Assembly: GCA_031292555.1 (NCBI GenBank)
Contig: JARLGV010000023.1
Location: 1-64,000, forward strand
From: Fimbriimonas sp.
GTDB taxonomy: Bacteria > Armatimonadota > Fimbriimonadia > Fimbriimonadales > Fimbriimonadaceae
Direction: 5' to 3'
Length of the DNA: 64,000 bases
In this document: positions 1 to 9,698 of the stretch, in pieces
How positions within the stretch are numbered: position 1 is the first letter of the stretch
How the letters are laid out: each line of letters opens with the position of its first letter
Position numbers and translations under genes: made by a program
Notes under the pieces: generated by a model
What the model was told of the DNA's origin: nothing
The model's database searches: none
What the model saw: the letters and a program-made list of their open reading frames with translations, nothing else

Positions 1-308
1 TCTCGTGGCTCATGTTGGAAAGGAAGTTCGACTTGGCTTTGTTGGCGGTTTCGGCCGCTTCCTTGGCAGCCTGAAGACCCATATTCACTTGCTTGAGCAA
101 TTCGGCTTCTCGCTTCGACCACTCCGCCTGGTGCCGATATTTTGCCCATTCTGGGCTGACCCATAGATCGCCACTTGCCGCCAAAGGGCAGTTGCGGGAT
201 AAAAGCCAGCAATGCGGCGCCGGAATGGGTGACGGATGTCTTGGGATGGTAGGAAGCCTTGGGCGCATGAGCCCAGGCAACGAAGGGGCGCACCAGATCG
301 GCAAACAT
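1..308 (-). CDS. 5' part of a histidine kinase gene, cut by the window edge, apparent frameshift
   Basis: Reading leftward, the last codons before the window edge (13 to 2) give MSHE, preceded by KAKSNFLSN and a charged helical stretch rich in Glu, Ala and Lys. This is the start of a HisKA phospho-acceptor domain after its linker coil. Upstream, this frame becomes proline-rich and unconvincing. A neighbouring frame from an ATG at 308 (MFADLVRPFVAWAHAP...) instead looks coding, with GC-rich third positions, as far as about position 176. The simplest reading is one gene starting near 308 with a one-base indel around 170-180, either a real lesion or an assembly error. It is divergent from the STAND gene, whose best start is 367. 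The motif is certain; the exact start and the frameshift are inferred. Confidence 0.55.
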   Translation of the reverse strand, partial: MFADLVRPFVAWAHAPKASYHPKTSVTHSGAALLAFIPQLPFGGKWRSMGQPRMGKISAPGGVVEARSRIAQASEYGSSGCQGSGRNRQQSQVELPFQHEPR

Positions 309-366
309 GCACGATGTTCTTAGTGATAAGCTTCGTCCACCACGGTGCCGAGGTGAAGCTGCCGAA

Positions 367-3300
367 ATGTCCTCGCAAACGAAAACGTTTCGAATCTTCG
401 TGAGCTCGACTTTCGAGGACTTGAAAGACGAGCGAAATGCCCTGCAAGGGGTATTTAGGGATCTCCAGACACTCTGCGAGCATCATGGTTGCCAGTTTCA
501 AGCGATCGACCTTCGCTGGGGCGTAAGCGAAGAGGCCTCTCGCGACCAGCAGACAATGAACATCTGTCTCGCTGAACTGGAGCGATGCAAAGAGGTAAGT
601 CCTCGCCCGAATTTCATCATTCTCCTTGGCGATCGCTATGGCTGGATTCCGTTACCGCCACAGATCGAAGCGAGCGAATTCGAAAGCGTCAGGGCTGCCG
701 CCCAAAGCCCTGCCCTGCTAGACGACTGGTACCTCCTGGATTCCAATGCGATCCCAAGCGAGTATGTGTTGCGCCCCAGAAGCCGTGACATCCTTGAAGA
801 GGCCGATTACGATACGTGGATGAGGATCGAGACCGACATACGGGAAGCACTGCATAGCGGGATCGCGGCCCTCGGTTGGGAATCGCGCGACCCGAGGCGC
901 GTGAAATACGAGTACTCGGCAACTCACCAGGAGATTCTTCGGGGGGCGCTTGAACTTCCCGATGAACGCGAGCACGTGTCCGCATACTTCCGCAACATCG
1001 AGAATCTCGACGAGCTGCCTGAAGATAGCCGGTACGTTGACGATCGACATGACAGCGTCAAGGCGCTGAAGCGAGAAGTCGCCGTGACACCGGGAGTGAA
1101 GGTTTCATCCTATCCGGCTCACTGGAACGGCAACACCCTTGAATGTGATGTTGCCGCACTGGCCTCCGACGTTTACGAATTCCTCCACCGAGTTATTTTG
1201 GAGGAGGTCAGGGCACTAAACGAGGCGGATGGACTCACCCAGGAGGACCTTGCGCATGGGCGATTTGGCGAGGAGCGCTCCCGGCACTTTGTCGGCCGAA
1301 CCGATGCCCTCCGCGACATCGGCGAGTATCTGAGCGGCGTTTCGTCATCCCCGCTCTTGGTCTATGGTCCTTCGGGAATCGGCAAATCGGCTCTGATTGC
1401 CAAGGCCGTGGAACAAGCCATGAAGGGCAATGGCGCGGCGGTCGTGATCCAGCGGTACGTCGGCGCGACACCCAATTCGACGGAAATCCGATCGCTGCTG
1501 GAGAACCTTTTCTTGGAGATTGCGAGGAGCTACGGCATGGCTGAGGCTCAGACTCCGATCGATTTCAGGGAGCTCACAAGTAGGCTTCAGGACCAGTTGG
1601 CTTTGGCCAGCGCCACTCGTCCACTAATCGTGTTTCTCGATTCGCTGGACCAACTGAGCGATACCCAAAACTCCCACAGCCTTAGTTGGCTTCCTGCCAA
1701 GCTTCCTCCCCACGTAAGGTTTGTTGTCTCGGTCTTGGAGTGTGACGGTGAGACCGGTCGGTGTCTCCAAAGTGCCAAAGAGAGATTGCCGGGCGCCTCG
1801 TTCCTTCGCTTGACTGATTTGTCTCCAATGGAAGGCGCCGCGATGCTGAGCGGTTGGCTAGAAAGCGAGGCGCCGAATCGCAAGCGAACGTTAACGGCAG
1901 ACCAGCACGCGTTAGTAATGGCAGGCTTCAAAGTCTGCCCCATGCCGCTCTACCTGCGGCTCGCGTTCGCGGAAGCCAGGCACTGGAGATCTTTTGAGCA
2001 GCCGAGGCCGCTTCCAGAGGATATTTCTGGGATCGTGAAGCAGATGCTCGAAAGGCTCTCTGGCCCCAAAGAGCATGGGCCGGTCCTTACGCGAACGTTT
2101 CTTGGACTGCTGGCATCGGCCCGATTCGGCCTGTCGGAAACGGAGGTCCTCGATTTGCTGACAGCAGACGATAGGGTTCACCGGGATCTCAGAGAGCGCT
2201 CGGCCCGATCGCCTGAAGCAGAGGGCATACCCATGGCTGTTTGGCTGAGACTCTACGAGGACGTCCGGCCCTACCTGATGGTCAGATTGGCTCAGGGGAC
2301 TCCGCTTCTGGACTTTTTCCATCGCGAAGTTGGCGAGACAATTCGAGGTGAATTTGCTTCGCCGGAACTGCACAAGCAGGTTGCCGAGTTCTTTCTGCAC
2401 CCAAGGCCGGATTCGTCGAAGGCGGCTGCCCACCGGCGGTGCGCTGAGCTTCCATACCAATTGACGTCCTCGGGATGTATGTGGGAGGAGCTGGAAGCGT
2501 TGTTGACGGATATCGATTTCATCGAGGTCAAGGGCCGAGCCGGCATGGTTCACGATCTCGTTGCGGACTACGCCCGAGCGGAAGATAGTTGGCCCGACCG
2601 GGGGACAGAATCACGCCTCAAGTCCGAGCGAAAGCGGATCGTCGAACAGTACGCGGATGACCTCGCCGAATCAGCCGGATCGCTCTCCGATGCCCCACTG
2701 CCATGCCCGCCCAAGACTGTGCCCATAGAGGCGCCGGTGGACGGGAGCGAACCCCGAGAATCGACCGCATTCGATCGCGTCGATGGGTTCGGGACTATTA
2801 TCGGTCAAAACGTCTGGGAGCTAACCGCCGGTCGAGTGCCGTTCTTTCAGGTTGCATGGAACAGCTCCGATTCCGGGCCAGTGGCAGAGTGTCTCAGGAA
2901 ATTGGCCGAGATGGGAAGCTCGCCGACAAGTCCGTGGCTTAAGCAACTAACGCGGCCGAAATTCGCTCGAAGACCTTCAAAGGTATTGGAGCTCAGGGTA
3001 AGCGAAAACGCGATCAGAACCATCTGCCTGACGGTGGACGGCCGTCATGCCGTCTCAGGAGAATACTGCGCCATTCGCGTATGGGATCTGACCACTGGCG
3101 AGTGCGTTAAGGTCTTGGAGGGGCATCGAGGATACGTTTATTCCATTGCCTTGACGTCTGACGGCAGATTCGCTTTATCGGGGGCCGAAGGCAAGAGCAT
3201 TCGCTTCTGGAACCTGGCTACCGGCGATTGCCTCAAGGCGATTGGGCTCGACGATGAGGTCTGGTCGGTTGCGATGACGCCGGACGGAACCCGCGCCCTC

Positions 3301-5073
3301 ACCGCGAGCGGTGGATTCGTCCAATGCTGGGATGTGCAGGCGGAGCATTGCGACTGGAGCTTGTTCGTGCGTGACCTCAGAAGTGTCGCAATGGATGCAA
3401 GGGGCCGGTTAGGGGTCACGGCAGGAGATGGGATCCATATCAGAGACCTTCGTGACGGCTCTGAGATCGGCACTCTTGGCGAATCGAAAGCAACCTGCGT
3501 CTCTTTGACGCCTGATGGCGAATTCGTGATTGCCGGAGGGCGAGATGGGACGGTCCGCCTTTGGCGGACAAGAACCGAGGAGTGCCTTGCCACTCTCCAT
3601 GGGCCCGATTCCGGGATAAATGCGGTCTCCATTACGCCCGACGGCAGTCGTGGAGTCTCTGCCGGAGGGACCGTTGTCCACATCTGGGATCTGAAGACTG
3701 GCCGTTGCATCAGGACACTGCGCGGGCACCAGGATGTTGTTCAGTCGGCAGTGATCTCGGTCGACGGCACCCGAGTCGTTTCCGGCAGCCGGGATGGCAC
3801 CTTTGTTGTGTGGGACGCCTTGAGCGACGACGTGCCTGATCAGGCACTCGAAAACTCCGCGACGGTCATCGCAGTCTCGCCGGATAATTCGCTAGCCGTT
3901 TCGGGAGGGCATCGATCGCTAACGACTTGGAGTCTTTCCGATGGCAAACCGATGGCTCGACTATCCGGGCATCATGGCAGGGTTTTGTGTTTGGCTATTG
4001 CCCCGGATGGGAAAAGGGTCGTTTCCGGAGGTGAGGACAATAGAGTTGCCATTTGGGATATTCAGTCTGGTGCTTGCCTCCACCTTTGCAAGGGCCATCG
4101 CGACAACGTCACGTCTGTCGAGGTGACGCGCGATGGCTCGCGCGTCGTCTCGCGAAGCAACGACGGCACAGTGAGACTGTGGAACATCGAAACCGGAAAG
4201 ACACTACGTGAGCTGAAGTTACCGGGGGCAGTTGTCGCACTCACGCCGGATGGCAGCAGGATAATCCAGGCCGGCCGTGAGATGAACGTCTGGGATCTGG
4301 CCGATGGCGCCTGTACCGCGATCGCCGATGTGCCGGGAGACATATATTCGGTCGCGGTGACTCCCGATGGCCGGTGTGCGGTCACCGGACATAGAGATGG
4401 TCGCGTCGTGATTTCGGATATCGTTGGTGGCCACTTCGTGAGAACCCTGGGTGAGTGCCAGGACACGATCGTCGCAATCTCCATGTCTCCGGACGGAGCA
4501 AGGATTGTCATGGAGGGTCGGAACCATATTCTGTATGTGTGGGATCTAGGCGACGGCGGACGCCGCATCAGTCTTGCCGGTCACGGTGAGAAGGTCACGA
4601 GCATGTGCATCGCACTCGACGGCTCGGCTGCGGTATCCGCACCCAGGTTTCGACGATACTACGGCCCTGAACACAACACGCTCAAAGTCTGGAACCTCGA
4701 AACAGGCAGTGTGCACCTATGCGGCCTTCGAGAAGTTCTTTGCGTTGCGGCATGCTCGCAGGGATTCGTTGCCGGTCTAGAAGGCGAGGGTATCGAGGTT
4801 TTCTCTTTGGATAATTTCGGCACAAAGGTGCCAGTCGTCACAGCCGTCCGAGTTTTTCGGCATGATGTTGGCCGATGGGAAGATCACCTGACCGTCGACT
4901 GCTCCTGGTGTGGTCACCGATTTAATGCCGATCCTTACTTCAGCTATGGCGAATCTGACGAGGCATCCCTCAATTCGTCTGGAATCAACTTGAGATCGCA
5001 CGACATTCGATGCCCAACGTGCAGCCAGGCGTTGCGTCTGAACGCAGTCCCATGCGACTTCCGTGGCCCTTAG
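367..5073 (+). CDS. DUF4062-NACHT/STAND NTPase with two WD40 propellers and C-terminal zinc ribbon
   Basis: About 1568 aa from the ATG at 367. An in-frame ATG at 307 is less likely because it would overlap the divergent kinase gene. Domain order: DUF4062 at residues about 6-110 (FRIFVSSTFEDLKDERN); a NACHT-type P-loop ATPase with Walker A GPSGIGKS (334-341) and Walker B LIVFLDSLD (420-428); a helical middle section; 14 WD40-like repeats from about 872 to 1450, enough for two seven-bladed propellers; and a final CxxC...CxxC pair from about 1512, probably a zinc ribbon. No signal peptide, so it should be cytoplasmic. The layout is that of STAND regulators such as TEP1-like and bacterial NACHT-WD40 proteins, in which repeats sense a ligand and the ATPase oligomerises. 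The DUF4062 would be the effector or adaptor. The substrate is unknown and no other defence gene lies beside it. Confidence 0.85.
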   Translation: MSSQTKTFRIFVSSTFEDLKDERNALQGVFRDLQTLCEHHGCQFQAIDLRWGVSEEASRDQQTMNICLAELERCKEVSPRPNFIILLGDRYGWIPLPPQIEASEFESVRAAAQSPALLDDWYLLDSNAIPSEYVLRPRSRDILEEADYDTWMRIETDIREALHSGIAALGWESRDPRRVKYEYSATHQEILRGALELPDEREHVSAYFRNIENLDELPEDSRYVDDRHDSVKALKREVAVTPGVKVSSYPAHWNGNTLECDVAALASDVYEFLHRVILEEVRALNEADGLTQEDLAHGRFGEERSRHFVGRTDALRDIGEYLSGVSSSPLLVYGPSGIGKSALIAKAVEQAMKGNGAAVVIQRYVGATPNSTEIRSLLENLFLEIARSYGMAEAQTPIDFRELTSRLQDQLALASATRPLIVFLDSLDQLSDTQNSHSLSWLPAKLPPHVRFVVSVLECDGETGRCLQSAKERLPGASFLRLTDLSPMEGAAMLSGWLESEAPNRKRTLTADQHALVMAGFKVCPMPLYLRLAFAEARHWRSFEQPRPLPEDISGIVKQMLERLSGPKEHGPVLTRTFLGLLASARFGLSETEVLDLLTADDRVHRDLRERSARSPEAEGIPMAVWLRLYEDVRPYLMVRLAQGTPLLDFFHREVGETIRGEFASPELHKQVAEFFLHPRPDSSKAAAHRRCAELPYQLTSSGCMWEELEALLTDIDFIEVKGRAGMVHDLVADYARAEDSWPDRGTESRLKSERKRIVEQYADDLAESAGSLSDAPLPCPPKTVPIEAPVDGSEPRESTAFDRVDGFGTIIGQNVWELTAGRVPFFQVAWNSSDSGPVAECLRKLAEMGSSPTSPWLKQLTRPKFARRPSKVLELRVSENAIRTICLTVDGRHAVSGEYCAIRVWDLTTGECVKVLEGHRGYVYSIALTSDGRFALSGAEGKSIRFWNLATGDCLKAIGLDDEVWSVAMTPDGTRALTASGGFVQCWDVQAEHCDWSLFVRDLRSVAMDARGRLGVTAGDGIHIRDLRDGSEIGTLGESKATCVSLTPDGEFVIAGGRDGTVRLWRTRTEECLATLHGPDSGINAVSITPDGSRGVSAGGTVVHIWDLKTGRCIRTLRGHQDVVQSAVISVDGTRVVSGSRDGTFVVWDALSDDVPDQALENSATVIAVSPDNSLAVSGGHRSLTTWSLSDGKPMARLSGHHGRVLCLAIAPDGKRVVSGGEDNRVAIWDIQSGACLHLCKGHRDNVTSVEVTRDGSRVVSRSNDGTVRLWNIETGKTLRELKLPGAVVALTPDGSRIIQAGREMNVWDLADGACTAIADVPGDIYSVAVTPDGRCAVTGHRDGRVVISDIVGGHFVRTLGECQDTIVAISMSPDGARIVMEGRNHILYVWDLGDGGRRISLAGHGEKVTSMCIALDGSAAVSAPRFRRYYGPEHNTLKVWNLETGSVHLCGLREVLCVAACSQGFVAGLEGEGIEVFSLDNFGTKVPVVTAVRVFRHDVGRWEDHLTVDCSWCGHRFNADPYFSYGESDEASLNSSGINLRSHDIRCPTCSQALRLNAVPCDFRGP

Positions 5074-5165
5074 GTGCGGGGAGCTTCGCAGGCCGAGGTT
5101 GTTGCGAACACTCATGGTCATTCGGCCGTCGAGGGGCAGCGATCGCATTCGACTATCATGGGTGC

Positions 5166-5420
5166 ATGATAGTGACGATCCAAGCGAATGTCGTCTGCAC
5201 GATCGAGGATGGCTTTCATCTCATGAACCTCGCCCGCCAAGAGGTCGAAGCGACCAAGGCTCCCGAGGACCGGAAGAACTACTATCCGGACTCGCCCACA
5301 TCCGCACTCGAAATCATCATTCGGCAGGCAATTGCTCAACGGCTCCTGACTTGCGGTGGCGTCGTGCTACACGAGATCGGGCATCACGTCCAGTCGCTGG
5401 ACATCCCCCTCGAGCCCTGA
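5166..5420 (+). CDS. small protein of unknown function (84 aa)
   Basis: The reading frame is open from 5010, but the ATG at 5166 gives the convincing part (MIVTIQANVVCTIEDG...). The protein is compact and mixed alpha/beta in character. It contains HEIGHH near its C-terminus, which formally fits the HExxH zinc-protease signature. At 84 aa it is too short for a metalloprotease domain and shows no further ligand. I do not recognise the family. It lies 90 bases after the STAND gene on the same strand and could be co-transcribed with it. Confidence 0.4.
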   Translation: MIVTIQANVVCTIEDGFHLMNLARQEVEATKAPEDRKNYYPDSPTSALEIIIRQAIAQRLLTCGGVVLHEIGHHVQSLDIPLEP

Positions 5421-5480
5421 CGCCGTTGTTGGCGCCGGTATCTCTTCGCCTCGCGAGTGGGTGTATAAGTAGCTTAGCTA

Positions 5481-6857
5481 TCACTCATCGAACAAACTGG
5501 ATTGGCGCATATCCTCCATGCCCAGTTCCTTCCACATCCAAGTGGAGTCGTAATCGGCCATACCGACGCGGTTCGGATTTGCCCGTAAGCCGTCTTCAAG
5601 AGACACAAGCCACTTGCTAAGCTGCTTTCGCCCCTTGACCGACTTGGCAAGTTCGCGCGGCGCTTGGTCCCTAAGGGCTGCCACGGGTTGATCGAGAAGC
5701 ATGCGGAACTGCTCGTCAAGATATGCGTGCATCCGGATCCGAAAATCGGTTTCCTCCTCCTCGGTCATCGGCGCAAGAGGAAGGGAATCATCTTCTTCGT
5801 CATCCTCGTCGTCGTCAAGTTCCGTAATTGAGACCTCCTCGACCGAGTCGCCAAGCATTTCCTCGAGTGTGGCGACTGCCTCTTCGATGCGGGCTTGGTC
5901 ACAACTCTCAATGAGAACGTCTACCCCCGAGATCCATAGGATCGCCTTGAGGCTCGCCTCGGGGTTTGTCCGGTCGGTATGCCAGAGCCAAATGAAATCC
6001 CTAGGAAGCAGTCGATCGAGATCGGGATGATTATCCAGGAAGGCGACAAGCGGCTCAAGTTCGGACGTGTAAGTGATGGACGCCTGGAAGACAGTTTCCG
6101 GATCGCGTTCATTGGCAAGCGAGGGAGCACTCGCCATGACCAGGAGTACGCTTGCAGCCCACATACCTGAAAGTGCAGGGGCTGCCCCCTTCATGACTCG
6201 TTGCCGCACCAGATTTCGCTGGCGAGGGTCCTTTCGAAGATACTTTTCAACGTTGAGCAGCTCCGCCTTGAGGGCGTCGTCGAATGCTTGCTGGAACATC
6301 GCGAGCGTCTCGTCGTTAATGACGAGAATCGAACCGGCAAGATGATCTCTGTCGTCAACGGTGACAATCCGGGTTGCAATGGTGTCGCCAGTCGACAGCC
6401 CGGCAGTCAGGAACTCGTCGTCAATCTGTATCGGCCGCAAGCCGTCTGACACGTCCCGCAGAAGCACAGACTCATACGGAGTGCGTTCAACGACGTGGTA
6501 CAAGCGAACAACTGAGCCGCGAAAGACCTTAAGGAAGTCTACGTCGGCCTTCTCGAGAGCCGATCCGAACTCTTCGAGATACTCGTCCAGCGCATTGCGA
6601 GGAGTCGACTCGTATTCCGTGGTCAGAAAGTCGTCGAAGCTACACCGCACTGCTCTCGCAAATAGAGGAGCGGGTAATCCCATAAGGATTTCGTCCACCG
6701 ACCCTTCGAACGTGCTCGCCAACTCGGCATAGAATTCGCGGTCGTGGGCCAGATACGTGTCCATCCAGTCGCTAGACTGCACCCATTCTAGGACCGGCAG
6801 AACCGCCGTATCGTAACCCGGAACATAATCGGGATCCATTAGAAAATCGTAGCCCAT
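5481..6857 (-). CDS. acidic protein of unknown function with MbcA/ParS/Xre-like C-terminal module
   Basis: 458 aa. The first 220 residues are globular and unrecognised. A hydrophobic stretch at about 222-245 (GMWAASVLLVMASAPSLA) could be a buried helix or a single membrane segment. A very acidic linker (DDDEDDEEDD) lies near 340-355. Residues about 365-425 (AYLDEQFRMLLDQPVAALRDQAPRELAKS...) resemble the short 'D.P...L.G.TPREA..' helical module often found at the C-termini of SEC-C-type proteins and related to the DUF2384 fold. That match is by eye. It converges on the small gene to its left. Function unknown. Confidence 0.6.
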   Translation of the reverse strand: MGYDFLMDPDYVPGYDTAVLPVLEWVQSSDWMDTYLAHDREFYAELASTFEGSVDEILMGLPAPLFARAVRCSFDDFLTTEYESTPRNALDEYLEEFGSALEKADVDFLKVFRGSVVRLYHVVERTPYESVLLRDVSDGLRPIQIDDEFLTAGLSTGDTIATRIVTVDDRDHLAGSILVINDETLAMFQQAFDDALKAELLNVEKYLRKDPRQRNLVRQRVMKGAAPALSGMWAASVLLVMASAPSLANERDPETVFQASITYTSELEPLVAFLDNHPDLDRLLPRDFIWLWHTDRTNPEASLKAILWISGVDVLIESCDQARIEEAVATLEEMLGDSVEEVSITELDDDEDDEEDDSLPLAPMTEEEETDFRIRMHAYLDEQFRMLLDQPVAALRDQAPRELAKSVKGRKQLSKWLVSLEDGLRANPNRVGMADYDSTWMWKELGMEDMRQSSLFDE

Positions 6858-7426
6858 GAAGGGTTGGAATGCATCAGCTATTTCTTTCGGACCAATTGTC
6901 CTCGGCTGCCCTAAAACCTTCGCGCGGCAACTGGATCGCCACCGCAGGATCCTTCTTCTTTAAGTACCGCGAATGAAGGAGGCGCCGCCTTAGGACCAAG
7001 AAATGTGGGGAAATTCAGGGAGCCTGAGAAGGGCGTTGCGGCCAAGAACGTTAGCCAGGAATGCCAACCCAGGTAATGAGGTTGGCAGAGGTGCCTCGTA
7101 AGCAAACTATATAAGTTGCAATCTCACGGAGATGGATTCCCCTGTAGAATGGACGGCAAGATTCCAGTGTGGATGCTTCGTCGGCACTGCCCCGGACAAC
7201 CCAGCGATGACCGGGCGTGCATGCGGCCCATTTGGGGCCGGGTTCCGGCGGCGTATTGCACTCAGGCCCGGCCACTTGTCCCACCATGCTGCACATCGCC
7301 TCCGTCTATGGATTTGAGCCTAAAGACTGGTATTTGCAGGGTCGGAGATGGCATGGGTTTCGTGCTACGCTTCGAGTATGGAAGCTTCACCTCACTGGGA
7401 CCTTAGTGGTGATAGCTACTGTCGCA
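6858..7426. other. 569-base intergenic region, no gene seen
   Basis: This stretch lies between two divergent genes, the acidic protein and the acyl-CoA dehydrogenase. Open frames inside it have arginine- and proline-rich translations without any family resemblance. It should contain the promoters of both neighbours, but I could not find a convincing -35/-10 pair. Confidence 0.5.
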
Positions 7427-9661
7427 ATGCAAACTCTTACTGCTCGACCAACTGAACCCGCTCTCGAAACACTACCCGGCGACGATGTTCGCCAAATCAT
7501 GTGGCGATTCGCCCACCGATACGACTTGGCAATGATCGTGCAGGCCGCCCGCGGTGTGGCCCGCGGACCGGTAGCCCGATTGGTGGCGGCAGGAGGCCGC
7601 AACACCCACGAATGGACGCCGGAAAAGGCAGAGATCCTGGCGGAATACGAGGCGGCCGGTCTCTCGGCCGTATACTTCGATCCTGCGAGAGGGGGACTCA
7701 TCGAGGGACCCAAGAACATGGCGGTCTCCTTGATCGCCTTCGAATTGGCTTGGGTAGACGCTGGTGCGGCCACCAGCAGTCTCGCTGCCTACTTGGGCTT
7801 GGCGCCAATTCATGAGCGCGGCACCGCGCAGCAGCGCGAGCGCTACCTGCAGCCGACCCAACCGGAGAATCCGTCGGCTCCCTGGCACGCAGCCTTCGCG
7901 TTGACCGAACCGATCCCGTTTGTGGGCGTGGATACCGGTGTGCTGGGCGGCAAGGTCCGGATCGCGGAGTGGAAGGACGGCGAAGAACCTGTTCTGGATA
8001 TCGACAAGCGCGGTAGATTCATCACCAACATGGCAGTGGCGAATCTCGTCACCGCAGCGGTCGACTCGGACGATCCCCGAATCAAAGGCAGTTGCATGGT
8101 CATCCTCGAAGATACCGACCCCGGACTCTTCGACCGAGGAATTCCCGCCCGGAAGATGGTGCATCAGCTCTCCTCGACGCGCGATCCCGTTTTCCGTTTG
8201 AAGATCCCGGCGTGGCGGATCGTGGGCGGCTACCAGGTCGTGGACGGGGTTATCGTCCCCAATTTCAGCCATTCCGAAGTGATCGAAGCGGTCTTCCGCC
8301 GTACCCGCGCCGCCGTTGGCTTGATGACGGCGGCGAAGCTGCTCTCAGCGGTCGAACCGGTTATTCGCTACCAACGCAGCCGGTTCCGGGGCGGCGAAGC
8401 CGGCCAGCCGGGTTCGCTTCGCCACGATATCGGTCTGCAGATGAAGCAGGACGTGGTGCAGCGACTTGTCGATGTTTGGGCAACGGGAGAGGCGAGCGCT
8501 TCGCTTGGCTTTGCTGCCGCCCGCCAATCTGATGCGCTCGAACCACTGGAGAGACGCAAGGATCGGATCTTCGAGGAGCTTATGCTTGACGGCGCCCGTG
8601 GGAAGTCGAGGGCGTTGGCCGCTGCCTATCCTGGTGCGATCGAATTCATAGCCCTTACGGCCCTGGCCTCTGAGGACCGAGATCTAGCCCGTTACGAGTC
8701 GCTACTGAACGATGAGCTGACTCAGTTCGTACTGACCGATTCGCTATCAGGGGTCTTATGCGCGGCGTGCAAGCTCTGGAATACGGGTCACGGCGCCAAC
8801 ATGATGCGCGAAGCGGTGAGTTTGATGGGCGGCTACGGAATCACCGAAGACTGCCCGGGCTTCCTGGGACACAAATGGGTCGACGCCCAATTGGAGGCAA
8901 CGTACGAAGGTCCAGAAGCCGTTCAGCGCCGCCAACTGGCGGTTACGATGACGAACCCGGTCTTCTTGGCTCAATTCCGCCAGTGGGCAGTCGAATTGCG
9001 ACGACGAGCGGCGACCCATGCCGGCACCGGAGCATGCACCCTGGCGTCGGCGATGGAGATCTGGCTCTGGACCCTCGACCACCTTGGCACGGCTCGCGAT
9101 GCAAATGGTCAGAAGCTGTATCAGGTGAATCGTCAGGGAGTGACCTTCCCGCTTGCCGACGCTTTGTGTTGGCTACTTGCGGCGCGGCACTTCATTGTCG
9201 ACGTCATGGAATTGGAGGCAGAGGGCCCGAATCATCCGACCGTCGCACCCGGTCTTCCCGGCTTGGTGCAGTTCATGAGTGACATGGCCCACGTGCAATC
9301 GGCGCGAACGGCCGGTGAGGTCGGGCGCATTTGCGCAGAGTTGGTCTTTGGATACAACCGGCATCCGTCTTGGACGGAAGAGAATTGCGAGGCCTGCTAC
9401 CACGCTGACGAGTTGGATGCCTTGGAGGGCATTATCGCCGGCATCTCGGGATGTGCCTATGCGGTTTCGGACGTCATCGACGAGGACGGAAACCCGCCGC
9501 AAAAAGCCGGCCCGTGTGTCCGATTCGGAGGCGTGGACCAGTTCGTGAAGATGCGCACCAAGCTGGACGGGTGTCTGACCGGGTCGCGGCTTGCGAAGGA
9601 CCGAGCGGCCGACGCCTTGACCAAAGTAGTGATTCCAGAGGCGTTGGACTACCCGGTATGA
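7427..9661 (+). CDS. acyl-CoA dehydrogenase family flavoprotein (744 aa)
   Basis: The frame is open from 7217, but the residues before the ATG at 7427 do not look coding, so I start there; the ribosome site is weak. The N-terminal helical domain (EYEAAGLSAVYFDPARGG), the beta domain (AFALTEP..., then SCMVILEDTDPGL) and the C-terminal flavin domain (NMMREAVSLMGGYGITED, then LEATYEG) follow the acyl-CoA dehydrogenase order. The Glu in YEG fits the catalytic base of the MCAD-type active site. About 150 further C-terminal residues make it longer than a normal 380-aa enzyme. The three genes that follow encode its electron acceptors, so it should oxidise an acyl-CoA and pass electrons to ETF. The substrate is not evident. 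Confidence 0.85.
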   Translation: MQTLTARPTEPALETLPGDDVRQIMWRFAHRYDLAMIVQAARGVARGPVARLVAAGGRNTHEWTPEKAEILAEYEAAGLSAVYFDPARGGLIEGPKNMAVSLIAFELAWVDAGAATSSLAAYLGLAPIHERGTAQQRERYLQPTQPENPSAPWHAAFALTEPIPFVGVDTGVLGGKVRIAEWKDGEEPVLDIDKRGRFITNMAVANLVTAAVDSDDPRIKGSCMVILEDTDPGLFDRGIPARKMVHQLSSTRDPVFRLKIPAWRIVGGYQVVDGVIVPNFSHSEVIEAVFRRTRAAVGLMTAAKLLSAVEPVIRYQRSRFRGGEAGQPGSLRHDIGLQMKQDVVQRLVDVWATGEASASLGFAAARQSDALEPLERRKDRIFEELMLDGARGKSRALAAAYPGAIEFIALTALASEDRDLARYESLLNDELTQFVLTDSLSGVLCAACKLWNTGHGANMMREAVSLMGGYGITEDCPGFLGHKWVDAQLEATYEGPEAVQRRQLAVTMTNPVFLAQFRQWAVELRRRAATHAGTGACTLASAMEIWLWTLDHLGTARDANGQKLYQVNRQGVTFPLADALCWLLAARHFIVDVMELEAEGPNHPTVAPGLPGLVQFMSDMAHVQSARTAGEVGRICAELVFGYNRHPSWTEENCEACYHADELDALEGIIAGISGCAYAVSDVIDEDGNPPQKAGPCVRFGGVDQFVKMRTKLDGCLTGSRLAKDRAADALTKVVIPEALDYPV

Positions 9662-9698
9662 AGCGGAGCTTTTTGGGGAATCGGAGTCGCCAGGTTCG

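Noticed and set aside
1912-2553. Minus-strand open frame of 213 codons
   Set aside because: Entirely antisense to the STAND gene; no domain resemblance.
5398-5481. Zinc metalloprotease from the HEIGHH motif
   Set aside because: The protein is too short for a protease domain and shows no third ligand; kept as unknown.
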